Shown here: piece after piece, positions 26,670 through 35,555 of the stretch
Numbering within the stretch: position 1 is the stretch's first letter
How the letters are laid out: the number at the start of each line of letters is the position of its first letter
NCBI RefSeq assembly: GCF_000376425.1
Contig: NZ_AQWL01000010.1
Coordinates: 42,864 to 106,863, forward strand
From: Thiobacillus denitrificans DSM 12475
GTDB taxonomy: Bacteria > Pseudomonadota > Gammaproteobacteria > Burkholderiales > Thiobacillaceae
Length of the DNA stretch: 64,000 nt
Direction of reading: 5' to 3'
Notes under the pieces: generated by a model
Seen by the model: the letters and a program-made list of their open reading frames with translations, nothing else
What the model was told of the DNA's origin: nothing
The model's database searches: none
Program-made: the position numbers and the translations under genes

Positions 26670-29600
26670 CTATTCTTTCGGTTCTTTCTTTGCCCCATCA
26701 GGCCGGTAGCCGACCTTTTCCTGGAACTGCTCCAGGGTAGGTTTTGCTCTTGGCACCTTGATTCCCGCGATTTCATTTGGAAGCGCTTGCTGCAGCGAGA
26801 GCCTCATGTCGGCGGTGGCGGCGTCCTCCGCTGTATTCATGAGCTTGTTGTAGATCGCCACACTATGCGATTGGGGCGCGGCATCGCCTGCCTCCCCCTG
26901 GTAGCGCAACTCGCCTGATTCCTGTTTCGCCTCGTGGTAGTCCATCGCCATTTGCTGCTTCTCCTTGCCTTGGTCGTGATAGTCCTGGGCTTTGCCCGGC
27001 AGATCGCTGTTGGAGTTGGCGGCTGCGGATCCGGCGCCTACTGGCGCGCCTGAATTGGGCACATCCCTGAGATGGCCCGCATGCAGGGCGCGTATCTGAT
27101 TTGCCAAAGCCGGATCGTCCATCATGGCTTGTGCCAGCGCCTGGACTTCCTCTGGAGTGGAACGCACCGCTGTGCCATCCTGATAAGCAGATGGCAATTG
27201 GCCGCCCTGATCGTATCCTATGGTCTTCAGGCCATTGAGCGCCACTTGGTCGCGCTGTCCAGCTGGCGCGGCTTCGACGGCTTCGACCAATGCCAACGCG
27301 GCATTCGTATTTCCCGGATCCTTGAGCGGATCGTAACTGACGCCCACTCCGCGGGATGAGCTCTGATTGGCTTGTTGGGTGAGGTCTTCAGCCTGGCGAA
27401 ATTCAGCTTGCGCCTGGTCGAGGTGCGTGCGCCGGATGCTAAGTGTCGCACCTGTAGTTTGGCTGTCCGCATCCTGGCCAAGCACCGAATGCCGGAAATC
27501 GCGGTCTTTCTCCAGCCGATCGAAGAATGCCTGCCTTGCATCGGCATTGCCCAGTACCGCGCTTTTCTCACCAGTGCGGCTTTGCTTCTGGATCCCGGCC
27601 GCATATTCCTGTGCAATATCAATTCCACCTTTTAGGCTGCCTGTGACTGCCGCTTTCCCGTTTCTCGAATCCCGCGACTGGATACCCCCCCCGTCGCTGG
27701 AAGCCGAATCCTTGATGGTTGCCGGTGTCACGGTCTGGTTGCCACCAAGAGCAATATCGCCACCGGCGTTAGCCCGTACCGAACCTTTCTGCGAAGCTTG
27801 ATTTTTGGTCGTATAACTGGCGTCGCTCCCTGATTCATCTCCTGAACTTGCAGACGTACCAAATGATCCCGTGAAATCCCCTCCCGAGCTCGATCTGCCG
27901 CCAAAGCCACTCTGGTTGGTGGTGGCGAGCGACGACAGATGGGCACGGGCTTTTGACAGAATGCTTTCTTCCGCCTTCCCTGCAGCGATGGTATGGGCTT
28001 GCCCGGCCGATGCGTGTTTACCGGCTTGCTTGAGCAGACCGGCGTTCTGACCGGCTGTGACAGAAGCCCCCACCCTCAGGGCATTCATAGGTTGCGCTGC
28101 GGTTGATGTTCCATTTCCATAGGACGACATCACCGTACCGTCCGCTCCAACAGCCTGGTCGATCGCGGCACCATGCCGGTTCATCGGCGCGGTATTCCAT
28201 TGATCCGCACTTCTATTGTTCGCGCTCCAGTTCCCCATGGTGACATTGCCCCATTGGGTGTTGCCAGCGCTGATATTCCCGGTGCCGACCTGCGCACCGG
28301 CGGCCTGAGCTGAGGAATTTGCCGGGCTCATGACGCCTGATATGACGCTGGTGAAAGATGCCGCGCTGACATTGGTCAGCATGTAGGCGATGACCGGTAC
28401 TGAGAGCGTGAGAATACCGGCAACCCCCTGATCGGAAATCATGGAGTGCATCAACGCCTGATGGCTTGCGTAGGAGAGGGGATTCATCCCGTCGACGGCA
28501 GCCTTGGCACCGAGCGTCGCGTACCAGCTCGTGAAGAAATTCAGCGCTGCGTAAACCGGCGCCCAGAGGTTGATCCATAACAAGGCCATGAGATAGGTTT
28601 TGAGAACCAGGCCACCCTTTGATCCAGCCACAATGATCAGGAGCATGACGATGGGAAACAGCGCCAGAATCACGATATGGATGGCGTTTCGGATCAGGGG
28701 CATGGACGACTCGGCGATCTTGGCCATGGTCCGATAGCTGCTGTTTGCGCTGGCGGATGCCATCGCCGTCGATAGCGCGACCTGCGCCGATGTCGTATCA
28801 CCGATCATCTGTGGCACGAAAACCGTCGAGTCCGCGATCAGGTTGATCATCGCCGCCTGCTTGATGGATTCCTGCGCGGTTTGACTCACCCCGAAAATAA
28901 AGTTGTCTACGGCAGGTAATTGAGCGGCCACCAGTGCGGAGGCAGCTGCAGAGGTGGGCGAGCTCGGGTTGAGCATCCTACCCAGGCGGGGCAGGATGTC
29001 ATTTGAAACATGCGGGTTGATCTGGGCATCAATGTAAGACCAGGCCTGATCACAGCCGACGACCTTGTAGACGCCTGCAGCGTTGTCATAAACCTGAACC
29101 AGCAGTCCGGGGTTCATCTGGGGGGCGATGTCTGCCCAGATGTCGCCAGACTTCATGATCTGATCGAAAAAAGGCCCGTTGTTGTTCAGTTCCGGATAAA
29201 CACAATCCTTGGTCAGGTTGGTCAGGGAGCTGACCAGATTGGGATCGTAGAAGCGCACGCTCTGTCTATCCTTGATGGCACGCGATCCGAACATGAAGCC
29301 GGTCTTCTCAAAGGAAATATCGCCAGGAAGCGCAAATACCGTTTCGCTGACTTTGGTGAGCCAATAGCCGATGTGGCTTTCCGCACTGGCAAAAACCGCG
29401 AGCCCCAGAGGGACGTTGGCCACTGTATACGTACCGGAACCACCAGCCACGTCGACCACAACCACGTCTTTCTTGGGCAAGAAGAGGCCCACATACCAGA
29501 TGGCCAGCATCAGCATATAGATTGCTGCATCCTCGCCGCGTGCCTTCACGAACGTCGTGGCGACGGCAACGAACAACCCGAATATCGCGAAGACTTTCAT

Positions 29601-29696
29601 CAAGCCGGTGTAGTCGCTCATCGAGGTGAGCATCGCTACAGCGTCGAGCACGTACTTGATCTGCTGGGCGTCCCAATAGGCGTAGATCGTATCCAT
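26670..29696 (-). CDS. traG: TraG, mating-pair stabilisation and pilus assembly protein (F-type)
   Basis: 1008 residues, slightly longer than F TraG (about 940). It is an inner-membrane protein whose N-terminal half is needed for pilus assembly and whose large C-terminal periplasmic part stabilises mating pairs and acts in entry exclusion. It starts MDTIYAYWDAQQIKYVLDAV. Hydrophobic segments lie near residues 30-90 and 340-450 (IHIVILALFPIVMLLIIVAG, ILTLSVPVIAYMLTNVSA). The C-terminal half is Ser/Gly/Gln-rich. It is the last gene of the tra operon, six bases after traH. No in-window partner such as traS was seen. Confidence 0.9.
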   Translation of the reverse strand: MDTIYAYWDAQQIKYVLDAVAMLTSMSDYTGLMKVFAIFGLFVAVATTFVKARGEDAAIYMLMLAIWYVGLFLPKKDVVVVDVAGGSGTYTVANVPLGLAVFASAESHIGYWLTKVSETVFALPGDISFEKTGFMFGSRAIKDRQSVRFYDPNLVSSLTNLTKDCVYPELNNNGPFFDQIMKSGDIWADIAPQMNPGLLVQVYDNAAGVYKVVGCDQAWSYIDAQINPHVSNDILPRLGRMLNPSSPTSAAASALVAAQLPAVDNFIFGVSQTAQESIKQAAMINLIADSTVFVPQMIGDTTSAQVALSTAMASASANSSYRTMAKIAESSMPLIRNAIHIVILALFPIVMLLIIVAGSKGGLVLKTYLMALLWINLWAPVYAALNFFTSWYATLGAKAAVDGMNPLSYASHQALMHSMISDQGVAGILTLSVPVIAYMLTNVSAASFTSVISGVMSPANSSAQAAGAQVGTGNISAGNTQWGNVTMGNWSANNRSADQWNTAPMNRHGAAIDQAVGADGTVMSSYGNGTSTAAQPMNALRVGASVTAGQNAGLLKQAGKHASAGQAHTIAAGKAEESILSKARAHLSSLATTNQSGFGGRSSSGGDFTGSFGTSASSGDESGSDASYTTKNQASQKGSVRANAGGDIALGGNQTVTPATIKDSASSDGGGIQSRDSRNGKAAVTGSLKGGIDIAQEYAAGIQKQSRTGEKSAVLGNADARQAFFDRLEKDRDFRHSVLGQDADSQTTGATLSIRRTHLDQAQAEFRQAEDLTQQANQSSSRGVGVSYDPLKDPGNTNAALALVEAVEAAPAGQRDQVALNGLKTIGYDQGGQLPSAYQDGTAVRSTPEEVQALAQAMMDDPALANQIRALHAGHLRDVPNSGAPVGAGSAAANSNSDLPGKAQDYHDQGKEKQQMAMDYHEAKQESGELRYQGEAGDAAPQSHSVAIYNKLMNTAEDAATADMRLSLQQALPNEIAGIKVPRAKPTLEQFQEKVGYRPDGAKKEPKE

Positions 29697-29702
29697 GCCT
29701 GA

Positions 29703-31172
29703 TCAGCGGCTGCCGAATTCGATATTGGAGGTCAGGCGCGGGCCAAGGCTGGTGTACATCTGACGCTGGAAGTCCATCATCATCGCTACATTGCCCATCT
29801 TCTTGGAGATGTCTTCCTGCTTGAGACCGTAGATCTTGATGGCCGTGTTCTTGATTTCGGCCAGTTTCCCCTGGAAGTCGTCTATCGCCTTGACATCGGC
29901 CTTAACCGAAACTGTTTTGGTCTTGTTGAGCGCATCATCGACCTCGCGGCTGATGTCCTGCATTTGGCGGAATGCGATTTCAGTAGCGATCGCTTCCGAG
30001 AAGCCATCAATGATGCGATCGGCAACAATCGTCGAGCCACGGCCGCTGTGGATGGACTGGGCGATCATCTGATAAATCGGCGTGCTGGTCATGGCGATCA
30101 CCTGTAACGCTTTCGGGTCCGTCAGCGCTGTTCTGGTGACAATGGCATCCTTCAGCTTATTCAGCTGCTCATACACGATTGCCGTCATCCCCACGGTTGT
30201 ACGCGGTGTTCCTTCGTCCGTTGCCGAGGCATAGGGAAGACAATCGGAACCGGACGGGCACTCACGGACCCTCATGGTGTGCGTGCCGGACAACGGCCCC
30301 AGAAAATCCTCCCACGTGATGGTTGGCTTGAAATATTCCGTGGTGAAGCCGCTGGCGATGTCGCTGCTATTCCTGATAAAGGTGATAGTCCCGAAGAGCG
30401 AAATGTACAGTTCGATTTCTTCATTGGAATACCCGCCCGCACGTTCAAGGGCGTCGTAAACGAGGTTGAAATCCGATTTCAGTACCGGTTTCCCCGCGCT
30501 GTCCAGGCAAAGCGCGGCATTCACGGTGCATGCCGCGTCGTAGGCGGCTTTCGTATTCGCTGGACTGGTTTGAGTATCTTCCTTGGCATTGAAGAACGAT
30601 CCATAGGAGCCGGTGAGGGCCGAGCCGAAGACCTGGGCACGCTGCTCCATATCCATGTTCCGGGTATCCGGCGTGGTACCGACATACTGTTTGATCGCCT
30701 GGCAACTGCCAATCTGGAACTGGTTGAGCTGATTCATCGTCTTTGAGAGATCGGTCAGCAGTCCATCAATCTCGGGTGCCATGGTTTTGAGAGCAAGTTG
30801 GAAGAAGTAGCCCACGGCGTTCTGCCCGATGTTTCTCAGCGCATTAACGAACGCATCCATGTTGACGAAGCCATAGGCTCCGAGCCAGGCGTCGATCCCG
30901 CCACAGCCCGCTTTGTAGCCTGGCGGGGAGAAACTGAAGAGATTGGTGGCGCGCTGAGGCGCGCGGTAAGAGAAGCCCCCCAGCGCCATCGTCGTTTGTC
31001 CCTGCGACTCATACACAGCGGAAGGCGTGACATTCATCGCCGCCCCTGCTGAATTGAAGTAGTCGTTCATCCAGTCCGACCCGGCCGCGATCGAGGTCGT
31101 GGCAGGAACGGCCAGTCCCAGGCTCAGGGCCAGCATGAGAGTGACGGGCTTCAGACGTGTGCTGATTTTCAT
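29703..31172 (-). CDS. traH: TraH, F-type pilus assembly protein
   Basis: 489 residues. A periplasmic protein of the F-type system needed for pilus extension. It starts MKISTRLKPVTLMLALSLGL with a Sec signal ending near SIAAG. Family landmarks include GSDWMNDYFNSAGAAMNVTP, GGFSYRAPQRATNLFSFSPP, CGGIDAWLGAYGFVN and the later RTALTDPKALQVIAMTSTPI. The C-terminal part is helical. Cysteines around CQAIKQYVG suggest disulfides, consistent with the thioredoxin-fold genes in the operon. Confidence 0.92.
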   Translation of the reverse strand: MKISTRLKPVTLMLALSLGLAVPATTSIAAGSDWMNDYFNSAGAAMNVTPSAVYESQGQTTMALGGFSYRAPQRATNLFSFSPPGYKAGCGGIDAWLGAYGFVNMDAFVNALRNIGQNAVGYFFQLALKTMAPEIDGLLTDLSKTMNQLNQFQIGSCQAIKQYVGTTPDTRNMDMEQRAQVFGSALTGSYGSFFNAKEDTQTSPANTKAAYDAACTVNAALCLDSAGKPVLKSDFNLVYDALERAGGYSNEEIELYISLFGTITFIRNSSDIASGFTTEYFKPTITWEDFLGPLSGTHTMRVRECPSGSDCLPYASATDEGTPRTTVGMTAIVYEQLNKLKDAIVTRTALTDPKALQVIAMTSTPIYQMIAQSIHSGRGSTIVADRIIDGFSEAIATEIAFRQMQDISREVDDALNKTKTVSVKADVKAIDDFQGKLAEIKNTAIKIYGLKQEDISKKMGNVAMMMDFQRQMYTSLGPRLTSNIEFGSR

Positions 31173-31186
31173 GATGGACTCCTTGT

Positions 31187-32002
31187 TCAGAACTCTTGGC
31201 CGGGCTGCGTGCGGGTCAACACGCGGAGACGCTCGACAATTTCATCAATCGCCAGCGCGCCGCTTCCGATCGGCACGGCCTGCCGGGTTTCCCGGTGAAC
31301 GAGAAACAGCGCAGGCACCATCTGGATGCCCTGGCCATTGCTCACGGTCATCGAGATGCCGTTATCGCGCCTGGCATCAGGGAATTGGGGGAGGATTCCA
31401 CCATCCATGCTGACGCCCATCACGGGCAAGCCATAATTTCGCTCCAGCAGGCGCAACACCGGCGCCTGCTGATGGCAGTAGGGGCAGTCAGATCGGAAGA
31501 AAAACATCAGGCCGTAGTCTCGCGACAGCTCGGCCAGAGTCTGCTCCTGCGCTTCACGCCGCATATCCTTCTTGTTGAGCTGGGCGAAGGTGGCCGTCGG
31601 TGACCGGTTGTTGTAATCAACCGATGGTGTGGCCCATACCACGCGGCGTGCGGTATCGGCGAAGACCGAACTCTTGTCCATCACATAGGTCTGCGCTTCA
31701 AGGTAACTGCGCACGTTCGCTTGGGTGGGCTGCATGATTGCCAGGTCTTTTAGCCTGGCCAACTCCTTCTGCAGATCCTCCATCGTTGTCATTGCCTTGA
31801 TGGACTTCGGCTTGGCATCAGCCTTCTTGTCCTTCTTCACCGGTGGTGCATCCGGCGGATACCAGTTGAACCCGCGCTCCGGGTTTTGCCACGGTGTATC
31901 GTCCCACCAGCCTTTACTTGCAGGGCCCGAGTCGGCGATAGCAAACACTGCCTGGCTTATCAACAATGCCACTGCAGCAAGCAGGGCAATCGGTCGCTTC
32001 AA
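31187..32002 (-). CDS. traF: TraF, thioredoxin-fold pilus assembly protein (F-type)
   Basis: 271 residues from a TTG whose last two bases start the preceding stop (TTGA), with GGGAGAGG upstream. This gives the signal peptide LKRPIALLAAVALLISQAVF. It is periplasmic. The mature start SKGWWDDTPWQNPERGFNWY is typical of TraF. The C-terminal half is a thioredoxin fold with FFFRSDCPYCHQQAPVL; unlike F-plasmid TraF, it keeps a CPYC pair. It probably assists disulfide formation in TraN, TraH and TraU. Confidence 0.9.
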   Translation of the reverse strand: MKRPIALLAAVALLISQAVFAIADSGPASKGWWDDTPWQNPERGFNWYPPDAPPVKKDKKADAKPKSIKAMTTMEDLQKELARLKDLAIMQPTQANVRSYLEAQTYVMDKSSVFADTARRVVWATPSVDYNNRSPTATFAQLNKKDMRREAQEQTLAELSRDYGLMFFFRSDCPYCHQQAPVLRLLERNYGLPVMGVSMDGGILPQFPDARRDNGISMTVSNGQGIQMVPALFLVHRETRQAVPIGSGALAIDEIVERLRVLTRTQPGQEF

Positions 32003-32403
32003 CGCGCCTCTCCCGTCCCGACAGGCGAGACCTGTGGCGGCTGGCCATCCCTGCATAGATTGAGTTCGTAGAACATGCTGAACGGCTCCATCGTGCCATT
32101 CACCGTTCTCATTTTGTGGTCTGGCATGCCGAGCACCAGCCTCAACCGCTTACAGCCGGGCCGGATAACCTGCACAGTCGTTACGGATGCCTTGACCCGC
32201 GTGTTCGGAGGTGCCTTCGTGTCGTTCTTAAGCTTCTGAGCCATATCACCGATGAGCCAGGCTTGGGCAGTCCCGTCCCCTGAGTCAATGGCCGCAAGTA
32301 ACAAGCCTCGCACATTGGCTGTCTCAGGTAGCGTCGGAGCAGCCACGGATTCAAGGCTGGATCCAAGAAGAGTTAGAAGCAGCATTACGATTGTCCGATT
32401 CAT
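31999..32403 (-). CDS. Small exported protein within the tra operon, function unknown
   Basis: 134 residues starting MNRTIVMLLLTLLGSSLESV, a Sec signal peptide. An upstream extension of the frame was discarded because the signal starts here. The mature part includes ETANVRGLLLAAIDSGDGTA and VIRPGCKRLRLVLGMPDHKM, with two cysteines. It ends in an overlap with the traF TTG, so it is coupled to traF. 58 bases separate it from the traN C-part gene upstream. No family recognised; periplasmic and probably part of pilus assembly by position. Confidence 0.75.
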   Translation of the reverse strand: MNRTIVMLLLTLLGSSLESVAAPTLPETANVRGLLLAAIDSGDGTAQAWLIGDMAQKLKNDTKAPPNTRVKASVTTVQVIRPGCKRLRLVLGMPDHKMRTVNGTMEPFSMFYELNLCRDGQPPQVSPVGTGEAR

Positions 32404-32461
32404 GTTCTGAGCATGGCTAGTGACAAAGATGACTTCATAATCGCCTTTCATTCCAATCAAT

Positions 32462-33757
32462 CTAAGGCGTGCCGTAGTAGCTGTTGATCTTTGCCGTGGC
32501 ACGGTCGATCGCGTAATCCGGGATTTTGACGCTGGCCTTCACATCCGCCACCACGCTGGAAAAGTCGATCAAGCTAAAGTCGATGCTCTGGAGTTCAGCG
32601 GGGGTTAGGCCACCGCAATCCGGGCTTTGGGGGCTCCCCCAGGATTTGCCAAGCTGAGATCGCCCAGAAGCGGCGATCAATCGTGCGATACGGGAGTTGA
32701 AACAGCAGTGCGATTGCTTCTTCTGCACGCAGACACCAAGGACTTTTTGGGAGCAATAGGTACCGACATGAACGCAAAGATTCTGCCCGCGCTTCATGCC
32801 AAGAATTTGCTCTTCTTGTTCGCATGAAACGAGCTCCATAATGATGTAGATTGCGATGGCAATCGCAAACGAAGCGGGATCAAAACCGATGAAGAACGTC
32901 CCGCTTTCCCCAAGCAGCACGGTTGTTCCGGCTGCAGGGGCGCCGTATCCAACGGTCAGTCCAAAATAGCTGAACGAAGGACTAAAGACCGATGAAGATC
33001 CGCTTCCCCCAAGAATTGACTCCATTCCATTTATCAGGAAATTCGGGGCGTCCGATTGGAACAGCGAATCGTAGACTGCTGTAGACCCTAAATATTGGAT
33101 TGATTCCGTTCCGAAACTCTTCACCAGACTCGCGCCCATGCTGGTCATCATGTCGCTGTTGTTCTGATTGCTCCCCATCGAGTTAGTCTTGCAGCAACTG
33201 AAAATCCCGAGCGTCACTCTGCATTTGCTGTTCTTGCCGTTGAACAGCGTCAGGGTGTCCGGATCCATGTAGTTGCCGGCCTGCCGCAGCGCCTCCATAC
33301 CGGTGATCGCCAGCGCAAAATCACCGTCCGGCGTGTACCCCGCATCAAAACACGTGCCATCAACGCAGTAGGTCTGTCCGCCACAATCCGTGATGGTTTT
33401 AGACTCGCCATCCGCCACCTTGCATTGATACGTCTGCTCATAGAGCGAGCACTTGGCTGGATCACCGTCCACATACTCCACGCAGCTTGAGCCGATCTGC
33501 GCACAACCCTGCGCAGCTAGAGGCGCGCAATCGTCCACGTAGTTCTGGGAGATGCAGTCGTACTTGCTTTCGTATTTCCAGCAATCGCGAGTCACCGGAT
33601 AGCCGCTGATCATGCGTGTTTCCGGCCCCTCTATGCAGACCCTGGAATTCTTTGTGCAGGAGCCATCCCCTGCCAGCACCGGAGACGAGAGCAAGGGGAA
33701 CAGGAGAGTGACGATGAGTAGCCGAGCTATCAGCCGCATCAAGGTAAGCGGCATCAT
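32462..33757 (-). CDS. traN: TraN C-terminal part as a separate exported protein
   Basis: 431 residues starting MMPLTLMRLIARLLIVTLLF, its own Sec signal (to about PVLAGDG). The ATGATG overlaps the stop of the N-part gene. The mature protein corresponds to the Cys-rich C-terminal half of F TraN: ETRMISGYPVTRDCWKYESK, CGGQTYCVDGTCFDAG, RVTLGIFSCCKTN, YCSQKVLGVCVQKKQSHCCF, then SPDCGGLTPAELQSIDF. TraN is the outer-membrane mating-pair stabilisation adhesin, normally one polypeptide. Here the two halves would be exported separately and presumably reassociate. Confidence 0.85.
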   Translation of the reverse strand: MMPLTLMRLIARLLIVTLLFPLLSSPVLAGDGSCTKNSRVCIEGPETRMISGYPVTRDCWKYESKYDCISQNYVDDCAPLAAQGCAQIGSSCVEYVDGDPAKCSLYEQTYQCKVADGESKTITDCGGQTYCVDGTCFDAGYTPDGDFALAITGMEALRQAGNYMDPDTLTLFNGKNSKCRVTLGIFSCCKTNSMGSNQNNSDMMTSMGASLVKSFGTESIQYLGSTAVYDSLFQSDAPNFLINGMESILGGSGSSSVFSPSFSYFGLTVGYGAPAAGTTVLLGESGTFFIGFDPASFAIAIAIYIIMELVSCEQEEQILGMKRGQNLCVHVGTYCSQKVLGVCVQKKQSHCCFNSRIARLIAASGRSQLGKSWGSPQSPDCGGLTPAELQSIDFSLIDFSSVVADVKASVKIPDYAIDRATAKINSYYGTP

Positions 33758-34857
33758 GGAAGCCGGGCCTCCAGCGCCGTACACTGGTTATCCCAGGAGT
33801 CCGTTTCTGTGACGATTATCTTCGGCGGCGTGAATGGACCGCCAGTCGCCACAGCCTGATTGCCCCAGCGGCTATCCAGTGCTCTGAAGGTGAAATTACA
33901 CGTATCTCCGACACACCCTTGGGCATAACCTGGTTCGTATCCGATGTAATTCGTTACGGTGCAAGCTCCCTTCCAGTTGTGAATGCTGGTCAACTCATAA
34001 TTGACTGGGCCGTAAGAATCGGAACAGTTTCCGTCGCCGTCGCATGTCTGGCCAATTACACCCCAGCCAACTGAATCTGCCACGGTGAATGGCGATTTTG
34101 GAACATCCAGGTACCCGATACTGCAAACACCGTGTAGCCCAATCGGAGTGAAACGCAGTCTCAGCATTCCATCCGAACGATTCATGTCGCAGTAGATGTC
34201 GACCTGATTTACCCAGCCGTAAACCGGAATACCCAATGAATAGCCGCCATACCATGTCCCTGGTACGCAAGACTCAGATGTCGTAATCGTAACCGTCAAA
34301 ATTTCATTGCAGGATTCCTCACCTGCCGTCAGGTATTGATTACAGGTTTCCGTCTGGTACTTGTCTGGATCCTTGACCGTCTTTTCTGCGCATCCGGCAT
34401 AACCCCCGCTCACGATCAGACTGCCGAGATATGTCTCTGCATCGCCCGACACCATGTTGCGTTTGACAACCAGCGGATCGGTAGTGGAATTGAGCGGGAA
34501 CATCACGTTCTTCTTGCCAGGGTCATTCATAAGCATCCTGACGCCTTCGCACTTCCCGTGGGTATGTGGATCGGGATCTGCCGTTCCTGCGGTGGATGTA
34601 CAGCCTGTCACCCCCGCGGTGGCTGGCGCCGTCAGGCTACCTGTGCCGCCCATGTAGTAGCTGGAAGCAGGATCGGTGGCCGTATAGTTCGGCACTCCCG
34701 TGTTGGAGTCGCTCGCTGTGGTGGTGCTGATCTTGCTCTTGGCTGTTCCAACATTCGCCTTGCCGAAGGTGTTGCCCTCATTGAAGGCATCGTTCGCGGT
34801 CATGTCGGCACAGGTCACACTTGAGACCAGACACAGTGGTAGCAGTAAAGCCTTCAC
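33754..34857 (-). CDS. traN: TraN N-terminal part as a separate exported protein
   Basis: 367 residues from a GTG overlapping the trbC stop. Signal peptide KALLLPLCLVSSVTCAD. It matches the N-terminal half of TraN: NDAFNEGNTFGKANVG, the CGNN-like CSNQ-type spacing CAEKTV...CNQYL...CNEILTVTITTSESC, and the barrel-like middle section. It ends SWDNQCTALEARLP, exactly where F TraN continues into its Cys-rich C-terminal half. This gene stops (TGA) and the second half starts with a new signal peptide. No sign of decay: both parts keep conserved cysteines and coupling. Confidence 0.82.
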   Translation of the reverse strand: MKALLLPLCLVSSVTCADMTANDAFNEGNTFGKANVGTAKSKISTTTASDSNTGVPNYTATDPASSYYMGGTGSLTAPATAGVTGCTSTAGTADPDPHTHGKCEGVRMLMNDPGKKNVMFPLNSTTDPLVVKRNMVSGDAETYLGSLIVSGGYAGCAEKTVKDPDKYQTETCNQYLTAGEESCNEILTVTITTSESCVPGTWYGGYSLGIPVYGWVNQVDIYCDMNRSDGMLRLRFTPIGLHGVCSIGYLDVPKSPFTVADSVGWGVIGQTCDGDGNCSDSYGPVNYELTSIHNWKGACTVTNYIGYEPGYAQGCVGDTCNFTFRALDSRWGNQAVATGGPFTPPKIIVTETDSWDNQCTALEARLP

Positions 34858-35552
34858 GGCCGGTACTCCAGCATGGACAGCCGTGATCGTGCCTCAGCGG
34901 CCAGTGGACTGCCGCCTTGTGCCCAGCGCTCAAGCACGTAATCCAGGGTGACATCGCCAGTAGCGCGCAGGCTCTGGGTGCATTCCTTTCTCAGGTTGTT
35001 CAGGCAGGCCTCGCCCTGCCGTCCTGTCGTCAGGACAAACGTGGGGGCTTGATCAACCTTGTATGCCCGGAATAAATCGGGGTGGATGATGATGGAAGCA
35101 CCCGTTTCGGCAATCGGCTTCAGTGCCTCCATCGCACGCGGCCAGTTCCCCTTGGCAAGCCCGCCTTCGACCCCACGCAAGACCAGCACGGCACGCGTGC
35201 GCGCGGCTTGTCTGGCCAGATTTATCAGCGCTTTGCCCGGCATGCCCAGAGTGACGAAGATCATGAGATTGTCGTCTTCCGGCTTCTGCGCTGTCTGGTT
35301 GAAGCGGGCCGCGATCTGGCCGATGTCCACGCCGGAAGATGGAACCTTGATTTTGGGGAAGGCACGAACCAGGCCATTGCGCGCCGCCTGACTGGCAGCA
35401 TCGATCGCCTGACTCGACTTCTGCCGCGCCACTGCGTTATCGCCATAGCCATTTGTCTCTGGCAGAGTAGGGGGGTTGTCAGCCGCATACCCAGCGGATG
35501 TGGTGGCAACGAACAGAACAAGCAACAGAATTTTCATCACAGGCTTCTTCAT
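34854..35552 (-). CDS. trbC: TrbC, F-type pilus assembly protein
   Basis: 232 residues. Periplasmic, with signal peptide MKKPVMKILLLVLFVATTSA. The TrbC core is LMIFVTLGMPGKALINLARQ, followed by LVLRGVEGGLAKGNWPRAM and ASIIIHPDLFRAYKVDQAPT, a thioredoxin-like fold without the active-site cysteines. It forms a complex with TraW in the F system, and traW lies two genes upstream. The gene starts 3 bases after the traU stop. Confidence 0.9.
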   Translation of the reverse strand: MKKPVMKILLLVLFVATTSAGYAADNPPTLPETNGYGDNAVARQKSSQAIDAASQAARNGLVRAFPKIKVPSSGVDIGQIAARFNQTAQKPEDDNLMIFVTLGMPGKALINLARQAARTRAVLVLRGVEGGLAKGNWPRAMEALKPIAETGASIIIHPDLFRAYKVDQAPTFVLTTGRQGEACLNNLRKECTQSLRATGDVTLDYVLERWAQGGSPLAAEARSRLSMLEYRP

Positions 35553-35555
35553 CGA

